From: CBDEGU01 sp965238045
Lineage (GTDB): Bacteria; Acidobacteriota; Terriglobia; Bryobacterales; UBA6623
Assembly (NCBI GenBank): GCA_965238045.1
Contig: CBDEGU010000010.1
Span: 372,001 to 436,000 of the forward strand
Direction: 5' to 3'
DNA length: 64,000 nt
Of this stretch, positions 17,296 to 27,916 are shown piece after piece. The notes under the pieces were generated by a model, which saw only the letters and a program-made list of their open reading frames with translations, searched no databases and had not been told where the DNA came from. Numbering within the stretch: the first letter of the stretch is position 1; each line of letters opens with the position of its first letter. The translations under genes were made by a program, and so were the position numbers.

Positions 17296-17362
17296 TGGAA
17301 CCGCGCCGAACCGGGAGACTTTCCGGAACGATTCATGCCACAGGGCCGTCATCGGCCGCAGA
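17296..17362 (-). pseudogene. 3'-end remnant of a second ADOP permease gene
   Basis: About 46 bases (17310-17355) match the end of the intact permease gene plus its 3' flank (14737-14782), with roughly eight mismatches. Read on the minus strand it gives RPMTALWHESFRKVSR, compared with DPMTALRHE and stop in the complete gene. This is the stub of a tandem ADOP gene whose body has been deleted. Confidence 0.65.
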
Positions 17363-17478
17363 AGAAGCCCCAGATCTGGGCCGAGTCGTGGCGGAATGCC
17401 AGCGTCATGGAGTCTGCTCACCATCTCAGCGAGGTTGGGTCTGGTCATGGTGTACCTGCTCCGTTCTGGAAGCTGAAC

Positions 17479-17814
17479 TCAGAACACGTCTGCTTTGAGG
17501 TTCCTCTGGAGACTCCGTAGTGCGGATCGCATCCGTTCCACCGAAGGCCAGCCCGCGCTGCCGCCGTTCTCTGAGTAGATGCGGCAGCCGTAGCCGTAGC
17601 CTTGGTCGTCCGCCTCTGGACCTTCCAGATCGACGCCGTCCATACGAATGCTGGGCGAACCGATCAAGCGCTTTACCTGAGCGTCGGCCTCGGAGGTGAC
17701 CGCGACCATCTCAATGTCCTGCTCAAGCCCCTCCAAGCGAAGAGCCTCTTCGAGATTCTCAGCAGCCTTCTTGTAGGAAGGGCATTCGTCGAAATAGTAG
17801 AGTTCGATCTTCAT
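17479..17814 (-). CDS. Thioredoxin-fold (DF-type) thiol protein of the mer-like operon
   Basis: 111 residues beginning MKIELYYFDECPSYKKAAEN, a thioredoxin-like strand and helix with one N-terminal Cys (FDECPSY) rather than CxxC, and a cis-Pro segment GSPSIRMDGVDLEGP. Small proteins of this type are often encoded with mercury or arsenic genes. A second Cys lies at YGCRIY. It lies 15 bases downstream of the merTP fusion on the same strand and is the last gene of the merR-merTP run. A role in metal or thiol transfer is inference. Confidence 0.7.
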   Translation of the reverse strand: MKIELYYFDECPSYKKAAENLEEALRLEGLEQDIEMVAVTSEADAQVKRLIGSPSIRMDGVDLEGPEADDQGYGYGCRIYSENGGSAGWPSVERMRSALRSLQRNLKADVF

Positions 17815-17829
17815 GGTGCAAAGCTCCCT

Positions 17830-18672
17830 TCAGCCGGCGTTCTTGCGCGCCGCTATGTAGCCCAGTTCCTGAAAGGCGCTCACGAGTTGTCGTTCAGTGA
17901 TCTCCGAGGGGTCGTAGGCGACGTGCGCTGTCTTCTTGTCGTAGCTGACCTCGATCCCCTCGACACCCGCGCGGCGGGCTAATGTGGCCTGAATTCCGGC
18001 GGCGCAACTTGCGCAGGTCATTCCTTCCACGTTGAAGACAACCTCTGTAGCGCCGGCTTGTGACTGCCGCACGGTACCCTCAAAGCCGGCCTCGCGCATG
18101 ATGCCGAGCAGGCGATCGGGCGAAGCCTCCCGGCGGTCGTAGGCGACCCGCGCGGTCTTGTTCTCCAGGCTCACCCGCACTTCTCGAACGCCCGGCTCTG
18201 TCTTCAAAGCCGCCTCCAGAGTCGCCGCGCATCCGGCACAAGTCATGCCCTCCACATCGAAAAGAACCGCCGTCTCATGCGTGTTTGCCGGCTTTGCCGC
18301 CCAAGCCGTCCCCGGGCTTCCCGAGTCCGCTCCGGCTTCACTCCAAAACGCACCCGAGTAGTAGGGGAAAGCGGCCAAGGGTATGGCAACTGCCGTCACG
18401 ATCCACAGAGCCAGTTTTTGTGACCTCCTGGGGACCACCACGCACACACCTTCTTCGCACCTCTCCTCAGGCCTCTTGCGGTAGGTCAGGTAAAACGCCG
18501 CTCCGAGCAAGCCCGCCGCAACAACAAGCAAATAGGGGCGCACGCTCTCGAAAAACGCGGCCCCTCCAAAAGCTCCTAGTCCGAGTCCCACGGCCACCAG
18601 GGGCCCGATGCAGCATAGCGAGGCTAGGCCGGCGGTGATCACCGACAAGGCCGTGAAAGATTTATTCTCCAT
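17830..18672 (-). CDS. MerT-MerP fusion: mercuric transporter with two HMA domains
   Basis: Inner-membrane mercuric-ion importer fused to two soluble metal-binding domains. ATG 18672 has AGAGGTGA upstream; the longer frame to 18777 overlaps merR. Residues 1-110 are MerT-like: a first helix with the vicinal Cys pair of LASLCCIGPLVAVGLGLGAF, a second helix (PYLLVVAAGLLGAAFYLTY), a cytoplasmic Cys pair near RCEEGVC, and a third helix. Two heavy-metal-associated domains follow, VEGMTCAGCAATLEAALK and VEGMTCASCAAGIQATL, each with GMTCxxC. Most mer operons encode MerP separately with one domain. It lies eight bases after merR. No merA is seen in the window. Confidence 0.85.
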   Translation of the reverse strand: MENKSFTALSVITAGLASLCCIGPLVAVGLGLGAFGGAAFFESVRPYLLVVAAGLLGAAFYLTYRKRPEERCEEGVCVVVPRRSQKLALWIVTAVAIPLAAFPYYSGAFWSEAGADSGSPGTAWAAKPANTHETAVLFDVEGMTCAGCAATLEAALKTEPGVREVRVSLENKTARVAYDRREASPDRLLGIMREAGFEGTVRQSQAGATEVVFNVEGMTCASCAAGIQATLARRAGVEGIEVSYDKKTAHVAYDPSEITERQLVSAFQELGYIAARKNAG

Positions 18673-18679
18673 TTCTGAT

Positions 18680-19093
18680 TCACCTCTTTCCGTTAGAATC
18701 GAGCGACGCAAGGATCGGGCAGTCGCTGAGGGTCGCATTTGTCGAGGCGCACTCTTGGACCAGTCCGCGGAGTGCATTCTTCATGGCCCGCAACGTCTGA
18801 ATTTTCTCCTCAATGTCCCCGATCTTGTGAAGGGCGTGGCGACGCACCTCGTCACACTTCGCCCCATGAGTCGCGCTCAGGGCCAGCAGTTCCTTGATCT
18901 CGCTGAGTGAGAAGCCCAGCTCCCGCGCTCGTTTCACAAAACGCACGCGCCGGACCGTTTCTTCCGGGTACACGCGATAGTTTGAGGAAGTCCGGGGAGG
19001 CTTCGAAACGATGCCCTGGCGTTCGTAGTACCGAAGGGTCTCGATGTTGACGCCCGCCTGATTCGCCACAGTCCCAATTGTCAGCCCGCTCAT
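18680..19093 (-). CDS. merR: MerR-family regulator, mercury-type
   Basis: 137-residue MerR activator/repressor. ATG 19093 has GGAG upstream and gives the family start GLTIGTVANQAGVNIETLRY with wing residues YRVYPEETVRRVRFVKRARELGFSL. The dimerisation helix carries Cys in AKCDEV, and the metal-binding loop is QECASTNATLSDCPILAS, the three-Cys layout of mercury MerR proteins (two loop Cys with nine residues between, one more than in Tn501). It is the first gene of the operon and would bind the promoter at 19120-19150. Lead or other thiophilic metals are possible inducers. Confidence 0.87.
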   Translation of the reverse strand: MSGLTIGTVANQAGVNIETLRYYERQGIVSKPPRTSSNYRVYPEETVRRVRFVKRARELGFSLSEIKELLALSATHGAKCDEVRRHALHKIGDIEEKIQTLRAMKNALRGLVQECASTNATLSDCPILASLDSNGKR

Positions 19094-19119
19094 GGCTTCT
19101 CCAGCCTCATCCTCTTTCA

Positions 19120-19150
19120 GTCTAAACTCCGTACTATGGTCCGGTGTCAA
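19120..19150 (-). promoter_or_regulatory. MerR-type promoter and operator
   Basis: On the minus strand TTGACA (19150-19145), a 19-base spacer CCGGACCATAGTACGGAGT, then TTAGAC (19125-19120). The overlong 19-base spacer is the feature MerR activators need, since they untwist the DNA. The spacer carries an imperfect dyad (ACACCGGAC and GTACGGAGT) resembling the Tn501 mer operator. It lies 27 bases upstream of the merR start, so merR is expressed from its own regulated promoter. Confidence 0.85.
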
Positions 19151-19416
19151 GCAAAAAAGAGGGCACACGGCGAAAAAGTGACAGTTGAGTTGTAGATCTC
19201 GCACCCTCTCGCCCGCTATCGCGACAAGGTCTAGCAACCTGAGCAGCCCTTCGTCGCTGACGGGGGATGTTCTCTGACAACGCCCTCGTGTCATCCGATG
19301 AGTGCCATGCGAATCTGGCTGGCGGCGCACCTCGGGATGCGCTTCTTTCTATCGCTCGTCAGCCGCCGGTCATCCTTGGAAGTCAACGCCGGCACTATCG
19401 GATAAAATAGGTTTCG

Positions 19417-19872
19417 GTGCGAAAAAAGGAACGGATCTTGGCTCTCGACTACGGCAAGCGCCGGATTGGTCTGGCGCTGAGCGATGAGTTGGGCATCACG
19501 GCGCAGGGCTTGCCGACGCTCGTCCGCACAAACAAACGGTCGGATATGGCAATGCTGAGTAATCTGATTGGCAGTTGGGACGTGACGCGGGTCGTGGTCG
19601 GCAACCCTCTCCACATGAGCGGAGAGGTGAGCCCGCTGGCGGAGGAGGCGTCATCATTTGCGGATCTGCTTGCCGCCCATTGCGGCGTCGAGGTCCAGCT
19701 CTGGGACGAGCGGCTGACCACGCGCGAGGCGTCTCGGGTACTTCGAGAAAGCGGCCTCAGTCGCGGGAAGCGCAAGCAGGTGGTCGACAAACTTGCGGCG
19801 GTTCTGATTTTGCAGAGCTATCTGGACTATCTTTCCTCTGACGACGTGCCAGAGGCGGGGCCGGGCGCGTGA
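19417..19872 (+). CDS. ruvX: RuvX/YqgF-family putative Holliday junction resolvase
   Basis: RNase H-fold protein implicated in rRNA processing and Holliday junction resolution. GTG start; motif ILALDYGKRRIGLALSDE (first Asp), then VVVGNPLHMSGEVSP, and VQLWDERLTTREASRVL with the later acidic residues, and KLAAVLILQSYLDYL at the end. 151 residues is normal. The stop overlaps the next gene by four bases (mltG start at 19869), so the two are translationally coupled. Confidence 0.9.
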   Translation: MRKKERILALDYGKRRIGLALSDELGITAQGLPTLVRTNKRSDMAMLSNLIGSWDVTRVVVGNPLHMSGEVSPLAEEASSFADLLAAHCGVEVQLWDERLTTREASRVLRESGLSRGKRKQVVDKLAAVLILQSYLDYLSSDDVPEAGPGA

Positions 19873-20879
19873 GCTGGATTTCGGGACGCTCGGCGGGCTT
19901 GGCGGCGCTGCTGGCGCTGCTGGCGCTTGGCGGCCTGCTCTCGCTGCTGGTGCTTCCCGCCGGCGCGGAACTCAGCGAACCCGTATCCCTCGACATCGAG
20001 CGCGGCACGTCGAGCTACGCCATCGCCGAAGATCTGGAGTCGAAGGGGGTCATTTCATCCAAGTGGGCGTTCTTGCTGGTACGCGCTCTGCGCCCCCGCG
20101 CGACACTGATGGCGGGAGAGTACCGATTCACGCGCACGATGCCGGCACGGGACGCTTTCGAGCGGCTGACACGGGGCGGCATCATCTACCATCCGGTGAC
20201 GATTCCCGAAGGGTGGAACCGCATGCAGGTCGCCGAGGCCATGGCGGCCACGGGCTTCGTTACGCGCGAAGATTTCCTGAAGGCGAGCGGCGATGTCTCA
20301 ACGATTCATCTCTGGTTTTCCGAAGCCGAAAACCTGGAAGGGTTTCTCTTTCCCGATACCTACTACCTCGACCGCGAAGCGACGGCGGAATCGATCGTAG
20401 CCATGATGACGCGGCGGTTCCTCTCGGTGTATCAGGAAGCTACCCGCGGGGCCGCGGGTAAGCTCAAACCCTACGAGATCGTGACGCTGGCTTCTCTGAT
20501 CGAGAAGGAGACGGCGAACCCAAGCGAGCACAGGCTTGTCTCGTCTGTGTTTCACAACCGCTTGAAACGGCGTATGCGCCTGCAGTGTGACCCGACCGTC
20601 GTGTACGGGCTGCTGCTCGAGAACCGCTATCGGGGTAAGATCTACGAGTCGGACCTGGAGGAGGATCACGCCTACAATACCTACACGCGCGGCGGGCTGC
20701 CTCCGGGACCGATCGCCAATCCGGGGCGCGCGACGCTCAAGGCGGCGACCTCGCCGGCCCGGTCCGACTATCTGTTCTTTGTCGCCGAAACCAGGGCGGG
20801 ACGCAAACACGTTTTCTCGAAAAGTCTGACGGCGCACAACCGCGCCGTGGCGGCCTATCGCCGGAGCCGGCCGCAGTGA
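19869..20879 (+). CDS. mltG: MltG endolytic murein transglycosylase
   Basis: Inner-membrane lytic transglycosylase that cuts nascent peptidoglycan strands. A single N-terminal membrane segment (GLAALLALLALGGLLSLLVL) is followed by a LysM-like region (GTSSYAIAEDLESKGVI) and the YceG catalytic domain with EGFLFPDTYYL and ASLIEKETANPSEH, the Glu being the catalytic acid, then LQCDPTVVYGL, YNTYTRGGLPPGPIANPG and FFVAETRAGRKHVFSK. GTG start overlapping ruvX by four bases; the stop overlaps the next gene. 336 residues is the usual size. RuvX-MltG pairing is common in bacteria. Confidence 0.93.
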   Translation: MSWISGRSAGLAALLALLALGGLLSLLVLPAGAELSEPVSLDIERGTSSYAIAEDLESKGVISSKWAFLLVRALRPRATLMAGEYRFTRTMPARDAFERLTRGGIIYHPVTIPEGWNRMQVAEAMAATGFVTREDFLKASGDVSTIHLWFSEAENLEGFLFPDTYYLDREATAESIVAMMTRRFLSVYQEATRGAAGKLKPYEIVTLASLIEKETANPSEHRLVSSVFHNRLKRRMRLQCDPTVVYGLLLENRYRGKIYESDLEEDHAYNTYTRGGLPPGPIANPGRATLKAATSPARSDYLFFVAETRAGRKHVFSKSLTAHNRAVAAYRRSRPQ

Positions 20880-21418
20880 GTTCGGCGCCGCGGGACCGGC
20901 CGTCCATCAAGTCCCTGGTGAGTGATTATCTCGCGGCCGAGCGGCCTAAGCGGATCAATGCCGCGGAACTGGACGCGCTCGCTGGTTATGTAAGGAAGAA
21001 CCTGGATCGCGAGAAACCCGTCTCGCGATCGTATTTGCTCCATCTTCTCGGCGACACCGAGACACCGATCTCCCGGTCGTTGGGAGGCCTTCCGGCCAGC
21101 CTGCGTCATCGGGTTCATTTTCGCGACCCCGGGCAAGCCGCCGCCTCGCTCCTCGACCTGCGGGATGAATACGCGCTGGCCCGGCGGAAGGGAGACAAGA
21201 CGCGCGCCGCCGACTGCCGCCGGGCTGTTCTGCTGGCCAAGGATCGCCTCAAGCAGCACTTGCGCCGCCGGAACTTGTCAGAGGCCCAACAGAGGGAAAA
21301 GCAAGAACTGCTAGCGTGGTTCCTTACTTGGCTTGAGAATCCCGGGCTGTTTCGCGACTGGCTGGCGATCCGCCAAGAGCGAAGCCGGGGCAAGACCGAA
21401 GAGAACCGGGAATCATAG
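20876..21418 (+). CDS. Hypothetical protein, operon member after mltG
   Basis: 180 residues, GTG start overlapping the mltG stop. Predicted all-helical and charged: an N-terminal segment IKSLVSDYLAAERPKRINAA, a central HRVHFRDPGQAAASLLDLRD and a basic helix (AKDRLKQHLRRRNLSEAQQR) ending in LAWFLTWLENPGLFRDWLAI. No signal sequence or membrane segment. No family recognised; coupling with mltG suggests co-expression. Confidence 0.6.
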   Translation: MSSAPRDRPSIKSLVSDYLAAERPKRINAAELDALAGYVRKNLDREKPVSRSYLLHLLGDTETPISRSLGGLPASLRHRVHFRDPGQAAASLLDLRDEYALARRKGDKTRAADCRRAVLLAKDRLKQHLRRRNLSEAQQREKQELLAWFLTWLENPGLFRDWLAIRQERSRGKTEENRES

Positions 21419-21540
21419 CGCCCAACCGGATCCATCGTTTCATGCGCTCTGGTGCGGCGAATCACCCAGAGGCTTGCGGGGGAGGCTTGGGGGGCCTTGC
21501 CGGAAGAACAGTTCTCGATTCTGACTGATATAATCGAGGT

Positions 21541-22452
21541 TTGTTCTGTGCACGGCGACCAGTCCCCTCCTGTTTCCATTTCCTTCTGATTCCCGCGGTT
21601 CTCTCAGTCGTTGGGATCCATTCCGCCTGCCTGGTCCGGGCTGTCAGACCACCGGCGCAGCCGGTCATCCGCCATACCGCAACCCTGGAAGAACTCGTCG
21701 GCAGACTCGAACGATTCCGGGGAATCGAAACTACGCGGTTCAACGTGCGCCTGCAGGTGTCATTCGTCACGGAGGATCGCGAAACGATCGAAGAGTATCC
21801 AGAATCCAACGGCTTGATCCTGACCCGGCGGCCCGGGTCGATTCGAATACGCGCCGAGGCTCCGGTTGTGGGCACGACCGTCTTCGACATGACCTCGGAC
21901 GGCGAGACGTTCCAAGTCCATCTGCCGACGAAAAAGCGCTTCCTCAAGGGCCGCAACGCCGTTGACAAACCTTCGGACAAGCGCGTGGAAAACCTGAGAC
22001 CGCAGCACATTCTCAACGCGCTGCTGATCCGGCCGCCGCAAAAGGAAGAAAATGTGCCCTCGCTGCGAAACGCCTCTTACGGGGGACGCGCCTATCATGT
22101 GGTGATGCTGCACAGCATCACCACCGGGACTCCGGCCAGGGAACTTCGCGAGATCTGGTTCGACCGGTCCGACTTGCACATCGCCCGCCAGCTGATCTTC
22201 GACCGCCACGCCGAGGTCGCGACCGACGCCTGGTACCGGCAGTGGAGCGAACAGGAGGGAGCCCCGGTTCCGGGAACGGTAAGAATCGACCGCCCGAGGG
22301 ACGGCTACAAATTGATCGTGCGGCTGCTAAAGTCGAGCATCAATCAGCCACTCCCCAAGGCCAGCTTCGTGCTCAAGGCGCCGCCGGGCGCCAAGGTCGA
22401 GGAGATCGGCGAGACCGGTCCCGAAGAGGACTCCGGGAGATCCCCGTCATGA
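21541..22452 (+). CDS. LolA/LppX-like outer-membrane lipoprotein-sorting-type protein
   Basis: About 303 residues with a signal region containing a Cys (VLSVVGIHSACLVRAV) that could be a lipobox. The rest fits the LolA/LppX-like sheet fold: LEELVGRLERFRGIETTRFN, then RETIEEYPESNGLILTRRPG, a strand-rich region (IRAEAPVVGTTVFDMTSDGE) and later FDRSDLHIARQLIFD. The stop overlaps the permease start (ATGA at 22449). With the permease and ATPase it makes a Lol-like export cassette for lipoproteins or other amphiphiles. TTG 21541 is a tentative start. Function from architecture only. Confidence 0.65.
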   Translation: MFCARRPVPSCFHFLLIPAVLSVVGIHSACLVRAVRPPAQPVIRHTATLEELVGRLERFRGIETTRFNVRLQVSFVTEDRETIEEYPESNGLILTRRPGSIRIRAEAPVVGTTVFDMTSDGETFQVHLPTKKRFLKGRNAVDKPSDKRVENLRPQHILNALLIRPPQKEENVPSLRNASYGGRAYHVVMLHSITTGTPARELREIWFDRSDLHIARQLIFDRHAEVATDAWYRQWSEQEGAPVPGTVRIDRPRDGYKLIVRLLKSSINQPLPKASFVLKAPPGAKVEEIGETGPEEDSGRSPS

Positions 22453-23546
22453 TCGGACGCATGGTCATTAGCAGCATTGCGCACCGCCCGGTCCGGACGG
22501 GACTGAGCATCCTGGCGATCGCCGTCGAAGTGACGATGATCCTGCTGATCGTGGGCCTGGCCGACGGGCTGCTAGAAGAGTCGCAGGGGAGAACACGCAG
22601 CGTGGGCGCGGACATCTTGATTCGCCCCTCGTCCAGCGGCGTGGCCATGGGACTGACCACGGCCGATATCCCCGAAGGGATCGCCCGCGTACTCGCGGAG
22701 AAAATCCCCGAGATCGCCCTGGCGGTCGGCACGACGGTGTACTCGGGCGGGGACTTGCAGACCATAACCGGCGTTGACTGGGAACGCTTTACCGAGATGT
22801 GCGGCGGCGTCCGCTACGCCGAGGGCGGCCCGATGAGCGGGCCCGGCGAGGCAATTGTCGACGAAGTGTACGCCCGCTACAAGAAAGTCGCCGCCGGCGA
22901 CACGCTGGAGCTGCTGAACCGGGAATTCCGCGTGGCGGGAGTCGTCGAGCCGGGCAAGATGTCGCGGGTTTTTATTCCCATCGAGACGATGCAAGAGCTG
23001 CTGGGCTGGCAGGGAAACTATAGTCAGGTATTTGTGAGACTGCGCGACCCGGAGAAAACCGGAGAAGTTGTCGAAAAAATCCAGGCCCTGCTGCCCGGCT
23101 ATCCGGTGTATCCGATTGAGGAATTTCTCACCCTGGCGGCGGCCGACATTCAAGAGGTGTCGCGGCAGGTTACCGATGCGATCGTCGGCATTGCGGTGAT
23201 CATCGGCTTCATCGTGGTACTGCTGTCGATGTACACGTCGGTCATTGAGCGAACACGCGAGATTGGCATCCTCAAGTCGCTGGGCGCATCGAAGGGCTAC
23301 ATCGTCGGCATATTGCTGCGGGAGGCGCTGCTGCTTTGCGCGGCGGGCATCGTGGCCGGATTCGGGCTGAGCTACCTGGTCCGATCGATCGTAATCGAGC
23401 GCTACCCGGTGCTCTCGGTGCTGATCTCGGCCGACTGGCTGGTGATGAGCGCCGTGCTGGCGGTGATTGGCGCGACGCTGGGCTCGTTGTATCCCGCCAT
23501 CCGGGCGGCACGGCAGGACACGATTCAATCTTTGACGTATGACTGA
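22449..23546 (+). CDS. FtsX/MacB-like ABC transporter permease
   Basis: 365 residues, starting with ATG overlapping the previous stop. Four membrane helices: the N-terminal TGLSILAIAVEVTMILLIVG, then the C-terminal trio (DAIVGIAVIIGFIVVLLSMY, LREALLLCAAGIVAGFGLSY, LVMSAVLAVIGATLGSLYPA) with a periplasmic MacB_PCD domain between them. The coupling-loop motif SVIERTREIGILKSLGASKG is typical of FtsX-domain permeases (LolC/E, MacB type). It pairs with the ATPase at 23555, eight bases downstream. Probable cargo is lipoprotein or an envelope molecule; not determinable here. Confidence 0.88.
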   Translation: MIGRMVISSIAHRPVRTGLSILAIAVEVTMILLIVGLADGLLEESQGRTRSVGADILIRPSSSGVAMGLTTADIPEGIARVLAEKIPEIALAVGTTVYSGGDLQTITGVDWERFTEMCGGVRYAEGGPMSGPGEAIVDEVYARYKKVAAGDTLELLNREFRVAGVVEPGKMSRVFIPIETMQELLGWQGNYSQVFVRLRDPEKTGEVVEKIQALLPGYPVYPIEEFLTLAAADIQEVSRQVTDAIVGIAVIIGFIVVLLSMYTSVIERTREIGILKSLGASKGYIVGILLREALLLCAAGIVAGFGLSYLVRSIVIERYPVLSVLISADWLVMSAVLAVIGATLGSLYPAIRAARQDTIQSLTYD

Positions 23547-23554
23547 GCATCTCC

Positions 23555-24238
<684 letters not shown>

Positions 24239-24432
24239 AATCGGTCCGCCGCGGCCTTCCCGGCGATGAGTTTGCCCTTCGCCGTGCCTGACAGTTCCGG
24301 GCAGGCCCACGGCCTGGGGGCCTCCCTCCCGTCTTCGCGCCGGAGCACAGCTCAAGCCTGTTGATGGCCCTCGCGCGAACCGGGACGCGAAGGCTCGGAA
24401 AAGGCGGGCAGCCCGTGGCGGGAGTCGGGCTG

Positions 24433-26094
<1,662 letters not shown>

Positions 26095-26290
26095 AGTGTT
26101 CAAGCTTGTTACGTACTGTACTGGACGGGTGACATCTCGTCAAGATATTTCCACGGAACGATCCGTTTCGCGGTTGCTTGGGGAACCGACCCGTTTCCCC
26201 TCCCCGCGGTGACTGACCTTCCCCCCCTGACCCCGGCGCCCTGAAAGAACCCGCCGAGCCTACCTTCTATTGTAGACACGTTGGCAAGCC

Positions 26291-27897
26291 AGAGTTGTCC
26301 AATACAAGATGATCCTGAAAGGGGGGAGTATTTCCAACACAAGATGATCCTGAAAGCGACCAAGGAGGGAGGAGGGACACTGCGGGTGAATGCACATCAT
26401 CATGCAGAAAGTCGAATGTCTCACGCTAGAGCAGATGCGGGAGTTCCTAGCGGCCAGCGAAGAGCTGGTTTTCACTCTGTCGGGCCGCGGCGAGATCTAC
26501 AATCTGGTCGAGCGCACCCTTGGCAGGCAGCAGTATCTCGGGTTGCCCAAGAAAGACAAAGGGGTCGTGCGCCACTATTTAAGCAGGCTGAGCGGACGCA
26601 GTCTGCCGCAGATCACTCGCCTGATTGGGCAGTATCGCCAGCAGGGCGCGGTGCGGCTGAGACAGCCGCGGCGGCGGCGTTTTCCGGCCCGCTACACGCC
26701 CGGCGACATCGCCTTGCTGGCAGCAGCCGACGCGGCGCACGAAGGGCTCTCGGGCCCGGCGGTGCGGCGCATTCTGTGGCGGGAATACAACGTCTATCAC
26801 AAGGAGGCCTATCAGCGGCTGGCGGAGATTTCTTCCTCCCACATCTACAACTTGCGGCGCGGGGCGGCCTATCGCCAGCACCACGTCCATCACACCAGCA
26901 CCCGCGCCCGCGCCGTGGGCATTGGCGAGCGCCGCAAGCCCGACCATCGCGGCCGGCCGGGCTACTTGCGGGTCGATACCGTGCATCAGGGCGACACCTC
27001 CACCCGCCGGGGGCTCCACCATATCAACGCCGTCGACGCGGTGACGCAGTGGCAGACGGTGGGCTGCTGCCAGACGATCTCGGAATCGCATTTGATCCCG
27101 GTTTTAGAGGCCATGCTGCATCAGTACCCTTTCCGCATCGAGGGGTTTCATTCCGACAACGGCTCGGAGTTTCTCAATTACCGGGTCGAGAAATTGTTGA
27201 ACAAACTGCTGGTGGGGGAGTTCACCAAGTCGCGGGCGCATCGCACAACCGACAACGCGTTGGTCGAGGGCAAGAATGGGGCGGTGGTGCGCAAACACAT
27301 CGGACACGAACCGATCGGAGCCGAGCATGCCGAAGAGTTTCAGCGTTTCTACATGGCCGAGTTCAATCCCTACTTGAACTACCATCGCCCTTGCGGATTC
27401 GCCACCGTGGAGGTGGACGGGAAGGGCAAGCGGCGGCGCCGCTACCGGCTCGGAGACTACCGCACGCCCTACGAGAAGCTGCTTTCGCTCGATCAATGGG
27501 AAAGCTACTTGAAGCCCGGCGTCACGGCTGCTTTTCTGGAGCAGCAAGCCGGCCGGATGAGCGACACCGAGTGTGCGCTGCGGATGCAGCGGCGCAAGAG
27601 AGAACTGCTGGCCGCGAGCCGCTCGCGGTGGTAGGAGGGCACCGCGCAGCCGGGACCTTCGCTCGCCCTCCGGGCTCCCTGCGGCCCGGCTGCGCGCGGA
27701 GGGAAACGGCGGCACGGGGTGAGAGCAAACCCATGGACAGAAACGTGGCCGCGGACCTGGAGCACGCTCCAGATGAGCGTCCCCCTGCGCCCTCACAGCC
27801 CCCTCGCCCCTGCCCCCTAGAAAGGAGATCGCTACCCACCCCTGCACCCTTACCCACCCAGACCCGTTTCAGGATCATTCTTGGATTGGAAAATGCT
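26291..27897 (+). mobile_element. Insertion sequence copy 2, 1607 bp, splitting the dnaG-rpoD junction
   Basis: The same element as 2545-4151 in the opposite orientation. AAGCC lies directly at both edges (26286-26290 and 27898-27902), a five-base target duplication. It separates dnaG (stop at 27917) from rpoD (start 26094), both read leftward, while its own transposase reads rightward. Before insertion the gap was about 200 bases. The left end carries two tandem terminal sequences, each containing AAGATGATCCTGAAAG. Confidence 0.92.
26390..27634 (+). CDS. Integrase-core (DDE) transposase of IS copy 2
   Basis: Intact 414-residue transposase, near-identical to 2808-4052. DDE core VDTVHQGD, HSDNGSEF and LVEGKNGA; an Arg precedes the first motif (YLRVDTV), which looks like the functional form, whereas copy 1 has Trp there. 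AAGGAGGGAGGAGGG lies upstream of ATG 26390. Its transcription runs against dnaG and rpoD, so antisense or collision effects on the host genes are possible. Confidence 0.9.
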   Translation: MHIIMQKVECLTLEQMREFLAASEELVFTLSGRGEIYNLVERTLGRQQYLGLPKKDKGVVRHYLSRLSGRSLPQITRLIGQYRQQGAVRLRQPRRRRFPARYTPGDIALLAAADAAHEGLSGPAVRRILWREYNVYHKEAYQRLAEISSSHIYNLRRGAAYRQHHVHHTSTRARAVGIGERRKPDHRGRPGYLRVDTVHQGDTSTRRGLHHINAVDAVTQWQTVGCCQTISESHLIPVLEAMLHQYPFRIEGFHSDNGSEFLNYRVEKLLNKLLVGEFTKSRAHRTTDNALVEGKNGAVVRKHIGHEPIGAEHAEEFQRFYMAEFNPYLNYHRPCGFATVEVDGKGKRRRRYRLGDYRTPYEKLLSLDQWESYLKPGVTAAFLEQQAGRMSDTECALRMQRRKRELLAASRSRW

Positions 27898-27916
27898 AAG
27901 CCGCCGCCGGGCCAAG

